Notes under the pieces: generated by a model
The model's input: only the letters and a program-made list of their open reading frames with translations
Databases searched by the model: none
Told to the model about the DNA's origin: nothing
Shown here: piece by piece, positions 52,035 to 60,455 of the stretch
Layout: every line of letters begins with the position of its first letter
How positions within the stretch are numbered: the first letter of the stretch is position 1
Position numbers and translations under genes: made by a program
Source: Hoeflea_A sp040932035
GTDB lineage: Bacteria > Pseudomonadota > Alphaproteobacteria > Rhizobiales > Rhizobiaceae
Length of the DNA stretch: 64,000 bases
Assembly (NCBI RefSeq): GCF_040932035.1
Contig: NZ_JBFRBB010000003.1
Span: 248,001-312,000, forward strand
Direction: 5' to 3'

Positions 52035-54194
52035 TTACAGCTCAGTTCCTTTCAGCACTGAGTGTTCGGTGGCCCGATGAGGTCCAACTGGATCATGAGC
52101 ATTCACACAAGCTGGGAAATAGACCTCTACGGTTGTGCCACGACCCACCGCGCTGGAGATCGTTATGACGCCTTCGTGTGATTTCACGATGCCATGAACC
52201 ACCGCCAGGCCCAGGCCGGTTCCCTCTCCGACAGGTTTTGTGGTAAAAAACGGGTCGAAAATCTTGTCGAGATACTCTCCTGATATCCCACTGCCCTTGT
52301 CAGAAATCGTCATATGTATGTAGGGGCCTGTTTCGAGCCCCACATGGTGTGTGGCCTTGCTCGGATCAACGATCGCATTTGCCATTTTTAGTTCTATTTC
52401 GCCTTTTCGGTCGGGATAGGCCTGAGAAGCGTTGGTCATCAGATTTACAACAACCTGGTGAAGCTGCGTCTGGTCCGCCATCACAGTCCAGCAATCGTGG
52501 TCGATGGAGACTTTCAGGGTTAGAGAAGAAGGCAGAGCTGCACGCAGCAATGTAATTGCGTCTTCAACAACTGTCTTGATTTCCACCGGTATGCGATCCG
52601 GCAGCCGCTGCCGGCTGAACAATAAAATTTGACTCACAATCGATTTTGATCGTTGCGCAGCCTGATCGACTTTGAGAAGAAGGTCGCGGCATGGATCGCT
52701 TTGGGGTAATTGTTCGAGCGCAAGTTGATTGCAACCAATAATGACATAAAGCATGTTGTTGAAATCATGCGCGATTCCACCAGCAAGCGTACCAAGCCCT
52801 TCAAGTTTCTGTGCACGAACAAGCTGCTGTTCGAGAGACTGTCGAACAGTCAACTCTTCCTCCAAATTTTCGTTGGCTGTATGCAACTCAGCTGTACGCT
52901 GTTGCACAAGCGATTCAAGACCCTGCGTTGTTTCTGAAAGCCGTTCTTCCATATGGTCGAATGCTGCGCGAAGGCGGTCAATTTCACTGATTTGATCAAG
53001 GATTGGCTTTTTGTCTGCATCGTAGCTACTTCCGAGCTTAATCATCGCTTCCGTTATTCGGCCTACAGGGCGTATAATGGTGTTGATGAGAACTGCGATT
53101 AGACCGGCCGAGATAATGAGCGCCAGCGACAGCAATGTGACAATGGCCGTTGTTGCCTGACCGACCGCGCCAGCGGCGAGTTCATCTGCGCCCTTACTGA
53201 TCGCAAGTGCGGAACTGGAAACTTGGTTCAGCGCTTCGGCCACCTTGTCAGCGTCCACTTCCAGTTGTTCTGTGAGTGCGTCTGCACGATACTCTGCGTT
53301 GAGCATACGTCGGTGCACATCGAATATCTGCCCGGAGTTGCTTGCTAGCAATAACCAGTTTTTAAACATGGACGCCAGGGCCACCGCATCTTCCTTGTCC
53401 TCCTTCGTTTCGGCAAGACGGTCCAAGACTGCGATATGTGGTAAAGCGGCTTCGTGAAGTTGAATAAATTCGTCCCTGATGGACGGGAGGTTGCCGATTG
53501 TCTCTTCGGCAACATATTCGCCGGCAGTGTCCTGCATTTCCAGAACCAGGCGCTGGAGTTTTAAAGCGGATGCGACAACCGGATAATCTTCGTCAAACAG
53601 GGCACCCAAAATACGATTGATGGCTGCGGCTGTGGCACCTGTCACTTCGAGCCGGTCGCCTTCTTCCTCGGCTACCGCCATCTCACTTTCGTTTTTGCGG
53701 GCAAATTCGTCCAAGGAAGCCGTTAGAACTGAACCGGCGGCGTCGAATTCCTTCAATAGTCGGTTCGCAAGAATCTCATTTTCCAGCTCCATGCTGTGTG
53801 CAGCGACCATTTCGTGTGTGTGTTTGGCAAACCTCTTTTGTTCATCTCTGGCAACAATCAACTCCGCTATTAATTTCCTGTCGGTTACCATGGATCTGAG
53901 GTATGCATATGTCTGGTCAAATTGCGCGGTCAATCCGTTGAATTCCTCGACCAACATAGACACGTCAGCCATCTCCTCATCGGCGATTATCTCCTCTGAG
54001 ACTTTTGTTGCTTCCCGGATATTGGCTATCAGTTTGTCGGAGTTCTCGACAATTGGTGCCGCGACGTCCGTGATGTTGTTCAGCGTCTTGTTAATTCGAT
54101 CGACAAAATATAGCCCTGCGCCTCCGACAAGAACGTTGAGAAGGGCTACAGCAACAAAGCCGGCTATAAGTTTTGTCGAAATCCTGATGTTCAT
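52035..54194 (-). CDS. Sensor histidine kinase with an MCP-like periplasmic sensor
   Basis: This is a 719-residue protein. The N-terminal helix (KLIAGFVAVALLNVLVGGAGLYFV) leads to a helical sensor of about 310 residues, a second helix (ATTAIVTLLSLALIISAGLIAVL), HAMP (LINTIIRPVGRITEAM), a coiled coil, and a kinase core with H-box IAHDFNNMLYVIIGCNQ, N-box NLMTNASQAYPD and G-boxes DKGSGI and GTGLGLAVVHGIVKSHEG. There is no receiver domain. The sensor is homologous to that of the neighbouring MCP (for example IANIREATKVSEEIIADEE and LVLEMQDTAGEYVAEE). It converges with the MCP gene and probably phosphorylates a separate receiver, perhaps the one at 43851. Confidence 0.93.
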   Translation of the reverse strand: MNIRISTKLIAGFVAVALLNVLVGGAGLYFVDRINKTLNNITDVAAPIVENSDKLIANIREATKVSEEIIADEEMADVSMLVEEFNGLTAQFDQTYAYLRSMVTDRKLIAELIVARDEQKRFAKHTHEMVAAHSMELENEILANRLLKEFDAAGSVLTASLDEFARKNESEMAVAEEEGDRLEVTGATAAAINRILGALFDEDYPVVASALKLQRLVLEMQDTAGEYVAEETIGNLPSIRDEFIQLHEAALPHIAVLDRLAETKEDKEDAVALASMFKNWLLLASNSGQIFDVHRRMLNAEYRADALTEQLEVDADKVAEALNQVSSSALAISKGADELAAGAVGQATTAIVTLLSLALIISAGLIAVLINTIIRPVGRITEAMIKLGSSYDADKKPILDQISEIDRLRAAFDHMEERLSETTQGLESLVQQRTAELHTANENLEEELTVRQSLEQQLVRAQKLEGLGTLAGGIAHDFNNMLYVIIGCNQLALEQLPQSDPCRDLLLKVDQAAQRSKSIVSQILLFSRQRLPDRIPVEIKTVVEDAITLLRAALPSSLTLKVSIDHDCWTVMADQTQLHQVVVNLMTNASQAYPDRKGEIELKMANAIVDPSKATHHVGLETGPYIHMTISDKGSGISGEYLDKIFDPFFTTKPVGEGTGLGLAVVHGIVKSHEGVITISSAVGRGTTVEVYFPACVNAHDPVGPHRATEHSVLKGTEL

Positions 54195-54638
54195 GACTGG
54201 CGCCGCTTTCCTTCAATAGACGTCAGGACCAATCCCGTAGCACAATGAGTTCAAATTGTATGTGTTAGAGTTCCGTGAAAAGAATATCCAGAATGTGAAA
54301 CGGTCTCTTAGACGCCGATCTCATGTGCAAGAGTAGTACTCGAACTGCTGCTGTCCAACGGTGCTCTTTATCGGAAATAATGGATTGTAAATGGGGCCCC
54401 ACCACACCATGCCCGCCGGCAGATTAGCAGCCAAAGAGCGTTTTTCATCTGCCGTTTGTAATCCTGCTTAGTTGGCTGGCGGGTGCCGTTATAACTGCAT
54501 TGTCAGCTATTCGTCAGGTTCAGCGATAATCATCTATTCTGGAGCATGCGCTACAAAGGAGATTTTCGGTAGGGTGAGCTTTTTTGGCTACCCTCTTCCA
54601 ATCGAAGATCATTGGCGGAGCTCCAGCCTGAGCCAGTG

Positions 54639-54667
54639 CCCCGGCAGTGCGCGTCGCATTGCCGGGG
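54639..54667. repeat. GCCCCGGCAGTG hairpin repeat, copy 2
   Basis: CCCCGGCA and TGCCGGGG form an 8-bp stem with an imperfect inner part. The left arm GCCCCGGCAGTG is identical to that of copy 3 at 55183, so the two are homologous. Confidence 0.6.
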
Positions 54668-54899
54668 TTGCTCTTGGTGCCCATATAGTATTTCAGGATT
54701 GCGGTGAGGCCTCGTTGAAACACTGGCTTTATTTCATTGTCAGCTTCGACACTCATCATGATATACGGAGTAGGTTGTCTGCAAAGCTCGTTGAGCAACG
54801 GCAGTATCTACTTTACCGTCCAAGTTCTGCAGACGGCAGGCCAGCCGCACTGGGAAATGGAACACCCGTTGCGTTTTTGTCGACAGCCGAGCTAGGGCG

Positions 54900-55042
54900 C
54901 AAATGTATCACGATCAAGCGATGAGGAACGGTGGATTGTGCGAAGGTAAATCCGGACCGGGGCCGCGTTGCGGTCTAAACTATTTGCAGTCTACTATCTC
55001 GATCCTGACGGCATCAAGCTGCAAGCGGTTTGCTGCGCTTAA
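54900..55042 (+). pseudogene. C-terminal remnant of a VOC (glyoxalase) family protein
   Basis: In one frame the DNA reads NGGLCEGKSGPGPR and, after a shift, FAVYYLDPDGIKLQAVC followed by TAA at 55040. This is the standard C-terminus of VOC-fold proteins (DPDGxKxEAV). No start or N-terminal half is present. Confidence 0.55.
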
Positions 55043-55182
55043 GAGGATCGTCAGCTTCACGTCAGACAAACCGGTAACACTAGGTAGCTGACAACATCAG
55101 ATGGCGGTTATTGTCTGGGATTACTCTCACGCTACCCTTGCTCCAGGCAAAGCCATTTGGGTTGTCCTAGCTCAACGCAAGC

Positions 55183-55213
55183 GCCCCGGCAGTGTGATTC
55201 ATACTGCCGGGGC
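55183..55213. repeat. GCCCCGGCAGTG hairpin repeat, copy 3
   Basis: GCCCCGGCAGT and ACTGCCGGGGC form a perfect 11-bp stem with a 9-nt loop. Related to the copies at 40781, 54639 and 55599. Confidence 0.7.
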
Positions 55214-55246
55214 AGTGGTCGTTGAATGGCTGTGCGCGAGACAATC

Positions 55247-55400
55247 ATGTGTCGGCTCAAGTCGCAGAGGCAGGCTCGAAGGTTCTTGCCCGCGCATGAC
55301 CAGATCAACCCGATCTTCCGTTCACGCCGATACAAGCTCAACGCCGCCAGCTACCGTCACGCCAGATCCGACGCGTTCGGACTATGGGAAGATTCCACAG
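55247..55400 (+). pseudogene. Transposase C-terminal remnant
   Basis: The frame reads LKSQRQARRFLPAHDQI, then FRSRRYKLNAASYRHARSDAFGLW. The arrangement (a xQRFLxxHxxI block, an RR block, a xARxDAFxxW block) is that of the C-terminus of IS6-type DDE transposases. No catalytic part is present. The family assignment is tentative. Confidence 0.5.
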
Positions 55401-55598
55401 TCATGCAGTCGCGACAGCTGACTGGAGGACGAGGAAACACAAACGGGTGCCAACCGGTGAAGCATTCCGGCCGTTACACATTCTTGTCTCTCGATACCGG
55501 AAACCGAATTCTGTGGGACCTTGTCTGCCAACCGCAGGTATCAAAGCCTGACAAGAATCGACAAAATTCCGACTTCGTTGGGTCTCCATGTTTTACGA

Positions 55599-55632
55599 CC
55601 GGCAGTGTGATCCGCCCCAATCACACTGCCGG
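55599..55632. repeat. CCGGCAGTGTGA hairpin repeat, copy 4
   Basis: CCGGCAGTGTGA and TCACACTGCCGG form a perfect 12-bp stem with a 10-nt loop, identical in its arms to copy 1 at 40781. The following sequence with GCATCGGAAACAT matches GCATTGGAAACAT after copy 1. Confidence 0.7.
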
Positions 55633-55889
55633 GAGATACGTATTGAGCAAGGATGCATCGGAAACATACGCATCTCGTTATTGGGGAACAGATCCAAAGT
55701 AGATTGAGCAAATTTCAAGGCCCAAAAAATCCGCCCGACCTGACAGCGGTTCATGGAGGCGTTCCCGGGAACAACTTCTCGTTCAAAGCTGACGGCAAGC
55801 TGACGACTGTACAGCCGTGGGAATCGGCGGAGCGATCGGATGGGACACGGTTCGCGGTTGGTGCGGTCGGCGGATGTGAGATCACCCCT

Positions 55890-56230
55890 GCGGCTACCGA
55901 CATTTGTGCTCGATTATGGCAAGAATCTCTGCAATGCGATCCACACTGGACGCATCGACGGAAGCCTTGCCGAAGAATTTCTTCTGGCAGCAAACCGCGA
56001 GTCGGCTGTCTGTAAATTTCCACTTGCCGCTTATGAGAGCAATGCCCACGACCGCGACATCATGGAAGCTGAGCCGTAGTCCCAGCAATCCAACACCCAG
56101 TCGCAAAATCGTATTGGAAGAGAACTCAATACCTATAGCACATCGGTTATCCTGCGAAAGGAAACAAAGTCCCATTCCGATTAGTGCCGCAGACAACATC
56201 GCTGACGGTCTGCTTGTTTTGAAATCGTAG
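55890..56230 (-). pseudogene. Fragment of a YeiH-family membrane protein gene
   Basis: On the minus strand the frame reads LIGMGLCFLSQDNRCAIGIEF, then SNTILRLGVGLLGLRLSF. This matches the N-terminal part of the intact YeiH-like protein at 23228-24256 (LLLGIAFNFLTQEDNCRPGIEF...SVLRFGVALLGARIS). It then loses similarity. It is a paralogue remnant of about 60 residues. Confidence 0.6.
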
Positions 56231-56428
56231 ATCGTGCGAACAAACCGGCACGGCCGTCACATGCTGTTCTCGATCATGAAAACGGGATTCCGGACATTTC
56301 ATCCAACATGCGGATGTTGATCTGAAGCGGGAGGGACGCCAAGGAAGCAACCAAATTTCCGCCGGTACCGGCCAGAATGAAGAGAGTTACATAAAACAGT
56401 GCCCTTCGGCATGACTGAAACTCACTCT

Positions 56429-56809
56429 TCAATTAAGGAAACGCTTAGTTGGTAATAACGCAACATTGCCTTTGACAATCGTTGGCTCGACCTTACCACG
56501 TCGTAATAGGTCGATTGCTTCATTCTTCTCAACAACGTGCGATGTATCGCCCGACCCCTGCAGAATAAAGCGGTTGGAAATTACCACCAGGTAGTTAGCC
56601 ACGGCGTCAAGTGTGGCCTGTTTTGCCCCCTCCAGGTTATTTGAATATCCGCATCCAACGACAAGGTTGGCCTGATTTGTAGTCACCATCCAAAACGCGG
56701 GACAGAACAGAGAATTGACTGCGGCAACCTTTAGCGTGAACCCACCATGTTCCGCAGCTCGAACCTGCCCGGGGATTGATTCTCCATATATGGGTTCCCA
56801 ATTTGGCAT
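56429..56809 (-). CDS. Hypothetical protein
   Basis: This is an open frame of 126 residues from ATG 56809, which has AGGA 5 nt upstream. I do not recognise it. The central part GCGYSNNLEGAKQATLDAVANYLV and the C-terminal LLRRGKVEPTIVKGNVALL look like genuine protein, with balanced composition and no transmembrane segment. It stands alone in a region full of remnants, so it could be an intact orphan or a fragment of a larger gene. Confidence 0.4.
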   Translation of the reverse strand: MPNWEPIYGESIPGQVRAAEHGGFTLKVAAVNSLFCPAFWMVTTNQANLVVGCGYSNNLEGAKQATLDAVANYLVVISNRFILQGSGDTSHVVEKNEAIDLLRRGKVEPTIVKGNVALLPTKRFLN

Positions 56810-56845
56810 GAATCCTAAACTCCATTTCCACTGCGTTTTCAGCAC

Positions 56846-57256
56846 AGGTGCAGACCGCGGTCATCATCCCTACAACAAGTTATTCCCGGCATTCGGAACG
56901 CTTGCGACATCTGAACCGCGTTGGGAAACCCAAAGAGAAGATGCGGACAGAATGCCTTGCTCAAAAGTTTTGCAGCCTTCGAAAGCGCTGAACCATTCTG
57001 CCTGGCGAGCGGGAAAAACTAGTCCTTCACGGTCCCAATTGGGATCGAAAAATTCTGCAGATAGTAATACGGCAAGTCTGACGGGAAGCTGACACCAAAT
57101 ACATAATCAGCTGCCGCAGACTGATGTCGCTTGACATGTGGAACACCGAGCCTCGGATTGGCTCAAAAAGCCATAACCGAAGCATGCATTTTTCTTGCTT
57201 GCGAGACTGCACCGCGAAGACTACTAGAAGTGTAAAGCATTTGGGGATGGAGTGTT
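56846..57256. other. 410-bp gap upstream of the SDR gene
   Basis: No gene is supported. Frames on either strand lack starts and family features. I see no repeat or clear promoter. Confidence 0.4.
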
Positions 57257-57262
57257 TTGGAC

Positions 57263-57997
57263 ATGCGTGCAATCGTGACTGCTGCCGGTAGCGGGATCGG
57301 GAAACATATTACCAAAAAATTGCGTGAGCGCGGCGATGTGGTCTTTGGCTGCGACATTCAGGAAGAATTGCTGGACGGCGCGGGTGTTCAGGCCGATGTC
57401 AGTGATGAGGCTTCCGTCGATAACATGATGGCGGCGGCGCTCGACCAACTTGGTGGCATCGATTTGCTCGTCAATGTGGCGGGCGTTGCCGGACCCACTG
57501 GCGGCGTGGAGGAGCTGATCCTGGATGATTGGCGCCGCTGTCTGGCAGTTACGCTCGATGGGAGTTTTCTGTGTAGCCGCAAGGCCGTGCCGCATATGAA
57601 AAGGCAAGGCGCAGGCTTGATCGTCAACTTTTCCTCGACCGCTGGCATGTTCGGATATCCGGGCCGCAGCCCCTATGCCACAGCGAAATGGGGCATTATC
57701 GGTTTTACCAAATCCCTGGCCATGGAATTGGGGCCGCACGGCATTCGAGCTAACGCGATTTGTCCGGGCGCCGTTTCCGGTGACCGGATGGACCGGGTGA
57801 TCGCCAGTGAAGCGGAAGCGTCCGGACGAAGACCCGAAGAAATTCAGGAAATTTACGAGCGCAGCACGTCCTTGCGCGGCTTCGTCAGCGCGGACGATGT
57901 CGCCAATATGGTCCTGTTCCTGGCTTCGCCCGGTGGAGCGATGATTTCCGGTCAAGCGATTGCCGTCGATGGACATACGGAATACCTGACCGGTTAA
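57263..57997 (+). CDS. Short-chain dehydrogenase/reductase (SDR)
   Basis: This is a 244-residue classical SDR. The NAD(P) motif is TAAGSGIG near the N-terminus (variant of TGxxxGIG), followed by NVAGVAGP (NAG motif variant), and the catalytic Ser, Tyr and Lys in FSSTAGMFGYPGRSPYATAKW. The C-terminal INAICPG-like segment ANAICPGAVSGDRM is present. ATG 57263 is chosen; TTG 57257 with GGAG closer upstream is equally possible. It is the only intact metabolic gene in this stretch. A decayed TetR-type gene follows, possibly its old regulator. Confidence 0.9.
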   Translation: MRAIVTAAGSGIGKHITKKLRERGDVVFGCDIQEELLDGAGVQADVSDEASVDNMMAAALDQLGGIDLLVNVAGVAGPTGGVEELILDDWRRCLAVTLDGSFLCSRKAVPHMKRQGAGLIVNFSSTAGMFGYPGRSPYATAKWGIIGFTKSLAMELGPHGIRANAICPGAVSGDRMDRVIASEAEASGRRPEEIQEIYERSTSLRGFVSADDVANMVLFLASPGGAMISGQAIAVDGHTEYLTG

Positions 57998-58132
57998 TCT
58001 CTTAACGGACGGTCGCCGATGGTCGGATGTGATCCGCATGGTCGCCCCGAATTGGCTTTGATTAGGCGTTGTCACGGTATCAATCGGCAGTGGCATAAAA
58101 TCTGCAGGGAGAAATCACTCACCCTGCGGCCG

Positions 58133-58257
58133 TCATGATCTGCCATATGTTCATCGCTTCGCCGCGAAACTGGCGCAATGTATTTCGGGAAATCAGATGA
58201 CGTTAGACGTTGAAGTTGTTGTAAACGGCAGCGTTGGTGGACAGAAATCGTTGTGCT
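58133..58257 (-). pseudogene. IS6-family transposase, C-terminal remnant
   Basis: On the minus strand the DNA reads AQRFLSTNAAVYNNFNV, a stop, then RHLISRNTLRQFRGEAM. This is the same C-terminal block as in the remnants at 6869 and 22496-23190. It is separated from its catalytic part and carries an in-frame stop. Confidence 0.7.
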
Positions 58258-58348
58258 GAGTTTGCCGATTTGAAGTGCTGCATTATTCGTTCGCGTTGCC
58301 TGTCCGGCAGGTGAGAATTGTCTTGATCAGCTCAACCTGCAAGTACTT

Positions 58349-58735
58349 GTGCCGGTTGAAGCGATCCAGCGGCTCGTCGAGTTCGCGTTCGGCCATATGC
58401 GGAACAATCCGGATTTTGTCCGCATCGCCGGTGTTGAAAACACCCAGCGCGGCAAGTTCATCAAAAAGATCCAGCCGGTAGCAAATGCGGTGGTCGATCT
58501 GATCGGTACAATCGATGAATTTCTCGATCGGGGCGCGCGGGCAAAGGTTCTTCGTAGCGACATCGATGCGTTTCAGCTATATATTTCGATCCTATCGATG
58601 AGCTACCTGCATCCATCCAACTGCTATACGCTTTCGGCGACCCACGGCAGGGATGTGGGAGATTCCGACTGGCTGGATACAAGACGCAATCATGTTGTCG
58701 ATTTGGTTCTGTCGCATGTCCAAAGCGGAACCTAA
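58349..58735 (+). pseudogene. C-terminal remnant of a TetR-family regulator
   Basis: A 128-codon frame contains AIQRLVEFAFGHMRNNPDFVRI, continues with GVENTQRGKFIKK, and later QLYISILSMSYLHPSN. These match the ligand-binding half of TetR proteins of the RutR/UidR-like kind. The N-terminal helix-turn-helix is absent, and its place is taken by an IS6 remnant in opposite orientation. It is probably not functional as a regulator. Confidence 0.7.
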
Positions 58736-59057
58736 GCGTTAACGTACACAGGTCGCAATTCGAACGTTGTATCGGTTACTTGCTTGGTTTTGCGACAAAC
58801 ACAAAAACCGCAGCGTTTTCAGTCGGGGTGTTCAAGCGGTAGCGGTCTCCCGCTACCAATCTTTTCAATGGCTTAGAAAGATTTCGCTGAAAAATGACCG
58901 TTTTCGCGTTAACGCGAAAAACCCTTGTTTTTCAATGCTTGTCAGATTTTCCGCATTTTCCGTTTGACATGGATTTGACATGCGGGTGCCTGTTTGTACC
59001 CGTTTTGTCTCGCGAAATTTCATGAGACTGTGCAGTTCAATTTCGTGTTGATGTTTG
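58736..59057. other. 320-bp stretch left of the integrase, with a tRNA-like fragment
   Basis: No gene is visible. It contains a degenerate copy of the tRNA-Met 3' half (58822-58858), which also forms a hairpin, and AT-rich DNA up to the integrase stop codon. Confidence 0.55.
58822..58858 (+). repeat. Degenerate copy of the tRNA-Met 3' end, possible attachment site
   Basis: TCTCCCGCTACCA (58846-58858) is identical to the last 13 bases of tRNA-Met at 6425-6437. The preceding GTCGGGGTGTTCAAG differs from the tRNA by one inserted T. A 9-bp insert (CGGTAGCGG) separates the two parts and creates the inverted repeat GGTAGCGG-TCTC-CCGCTACC. It sits 200 bp from the integrase stop codon. Confidence 0.55.
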
Positions 59058-60218
59058 TCAGGAGAACAGAGCCTGCTCAGCCGCTTTGGCGGCGTTTCTT
59101 TCGTCCTGGTATTCACGCCACAGATGCCCGTAAATATCCCACGTCGTTTGGATGCTGGCATGGCCAGCCCAGGTCTTAACTTGCTTTGGTGTAGCGCCGT
59201 TTTTGATCCACAACGATATTCCTGCATGGCGGAGGCTGTGCATGCCGAAGGGAGGCTTGTCGCGCTCCTTGATAATATCGGCGAAGACCATCAGCGGAAC
59301 CCAAAGCCGATTGTAGAGATTGGCATAGCTTTCGACTTTGCCGACACCATTGCCGAAGATCAAAGCATTCTGATCTGGAGGGCATGCGAGCATCCACTTG
59401 TGGAGCGCTGTGGTCGTGCGAGGCCCAATGGGTACGTCGCGAATGCTGTTCTTCGTTTTAACCCGTTCAATGTTGTTCCAGCGATCGGCCTTGCGTCGAA
59501 CCTGAATTTCGGGTGTCGGGTTCTTCAAACATATGAACCGTCGGCTCAAGGCGCGCAGCTCGCTAATCCTGAGGGCTTGGAACAACAACACACCCACGAA
59601 AGCTTCAGCGCACCCTCTCTTATCGAATTTCGTCGATGCCTGGAGGAGCTTTTTCAGGACTTCCATTGGAGGAATATCAAGAGGCTCTCGGTCGGCATCC
59701 CAATCGGGCGCCGTGCGTACAGAGATCGCCCGTGCCGGATTGCTACCGATCCAGCCCCGGCCCACGGAATAGTCGACGATCATACGGAATGTCGAAAATA
59801 CGCGCTGGGCGAGATCGTCGCTGCGATTTACTTCCAGTTCACGGGCGAATGCAACGCAATCCGGTCCGCTCAGCCGGGAGATTTTTGACTTCGCTATATT
59901 GAAAGGCAGGAGGTGCAAGCGGACATGTTGCTCGTATCCCTTCAACGTAATTCGCGCTCGCTTGCCGGCTTCGACAAGGCTCTCGAAATCACTGAGAAAT
60001 GCATTTGCGGCATTGCTCACGGTTAAGGAACGTTTATCGGGCACATGAACGCCACGAGCAATCTGGCCTTCGACGCGAATGCGTTCGTCTTCTGCCTCGC
60101 GCTTGGTTCCAAACTGCTTCTGCTGCAGGTTCCCGTCACCATCGACGTAATTCAGCTGCCCGGCGGTACGCTTCTCGCCTGCTTTTGTTCTCCAAGACCT
60201 CTTCCTGATCTTTGCCAT
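59058..60218 (-). CDS. Tyrosine recombinase (site-specific integrase)
   Basis: This is a 386-residue integrase. An N-terminal Arm-type segment (GDGNLQQKQFGTKREAEDER) is followed by a core-binding SAM-like domain (about residues 65-160) and the catalytic domain. The catalytic residues are R217 (ALRISELR), K254 (VKTKNS), H327 and R330 (HSLRHAGIS), H353 (AGHAS) and Y363 (WDIYGHL). All are present, so it should be active. It lies 15 bp from an excisionase-like gene and close to two tRNA-derived sequences, as expected for an integrative element. Confidence 0.93.
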   Translation of the reverse strand: MAKIRKRSWRTKAGEKRTAGQLNYVDGDGNLQQKQFGTKREAEDERIRVEGQIARGVHVPDKRSLTVSNAANAFLSDFESLVEAGKRARITLKGYEQHVRLHLLPFNIAKSKISRLSGPDCVAFARELEVNRSDDLAQRVFSTFRMIVDYSVGRGWIGSNPARAISVRTAPDWDADREPLDIPPMEVLKKLLQASTKFDKRGCAEAFVGVLLFQALRISELRALSRRFICLKNPTPEIQVRRKADRWNNIERVKTKNSIRDVPIGPRTTTALHKWMLACPPDQNALIFGNGVGKVESYANLYNRLWVPLMVFADIIKERDKPPFGMHSLRHAGISLWIKNGATPKQVKTWAGHASIQTTWDIYGHLWREYQDERNAAKAAEQALFS

Positions 60219-60233
60219 ACACGGAGTCTGAAT

Positions 60234-60455
60234 CTATCGCCGTCCACGTTCAAGTGCTTGTTGTTCGCGGTTTTTGAAATAGGTTTCGAGCGATGACCTG
60301 CGCGCTACCAGGCCGATACCTGGTTCATTCCAGATCGGCAGCCGACCGCACTCGGCAATGTGATAAATCCTCCTCGGCTTGCAGCCCAAAGCGGCAGCAA
60401 TGGCTTTAGCGCTGCAAAGGAGATCTGTTTCAAGATTTGAATTTGTTTCGGTCAT
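60234..60455 (-). CDS. Small helix-turn-helix protein, excisionase-like
   Basis: This is a 73-residue protein. The centre, LCSAKAIAAALGCKPRRIYHIAE, is an AlpA/MerR-like helix-turn-helix, followed by LPIWNEPGIGLVARRSSLETYF, which resembles the wing of excisionase-type proteins. It is immediately upstream of the integrase on the same strand. A role as recombination directionality factor or integrase regulator is inferred from that position. Confidence 0.75.
   Translation of the reverse strand: MTETNSNLETDLLCSAKAIAAALGCKPRRIYHIAECGRLPIWNEPGIGLVARRSSLETYFKNREQQALERGRR

Larger units (their letters stand above)
54195..56428. other. 2.2-kb graveyard of gene fragments and repeats
   Basis: No intact gene is supported. 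Recognisable pieces are a VOC-family C-terminus (about 54900-55042), three CCGGCAGTG hairpin repeats (54639, 55183 and 55599), a transposase C-terminus (about 55247-55400) and a reversed YeiH fragment (55890-56230). Several open frames of 60-160 codons exist but lack starts or family features. The stretch looks like repeated insertion and deletion. Confidence 0.65.

Noticed and set aside
54520..54798. 92-residue minus-strand frame
   Set aside because: Parts look protein-like (NPGNATRTAGALAQAGAPP), but I cannot tie it to a family and the region is full of fragments. It may be another remnant.
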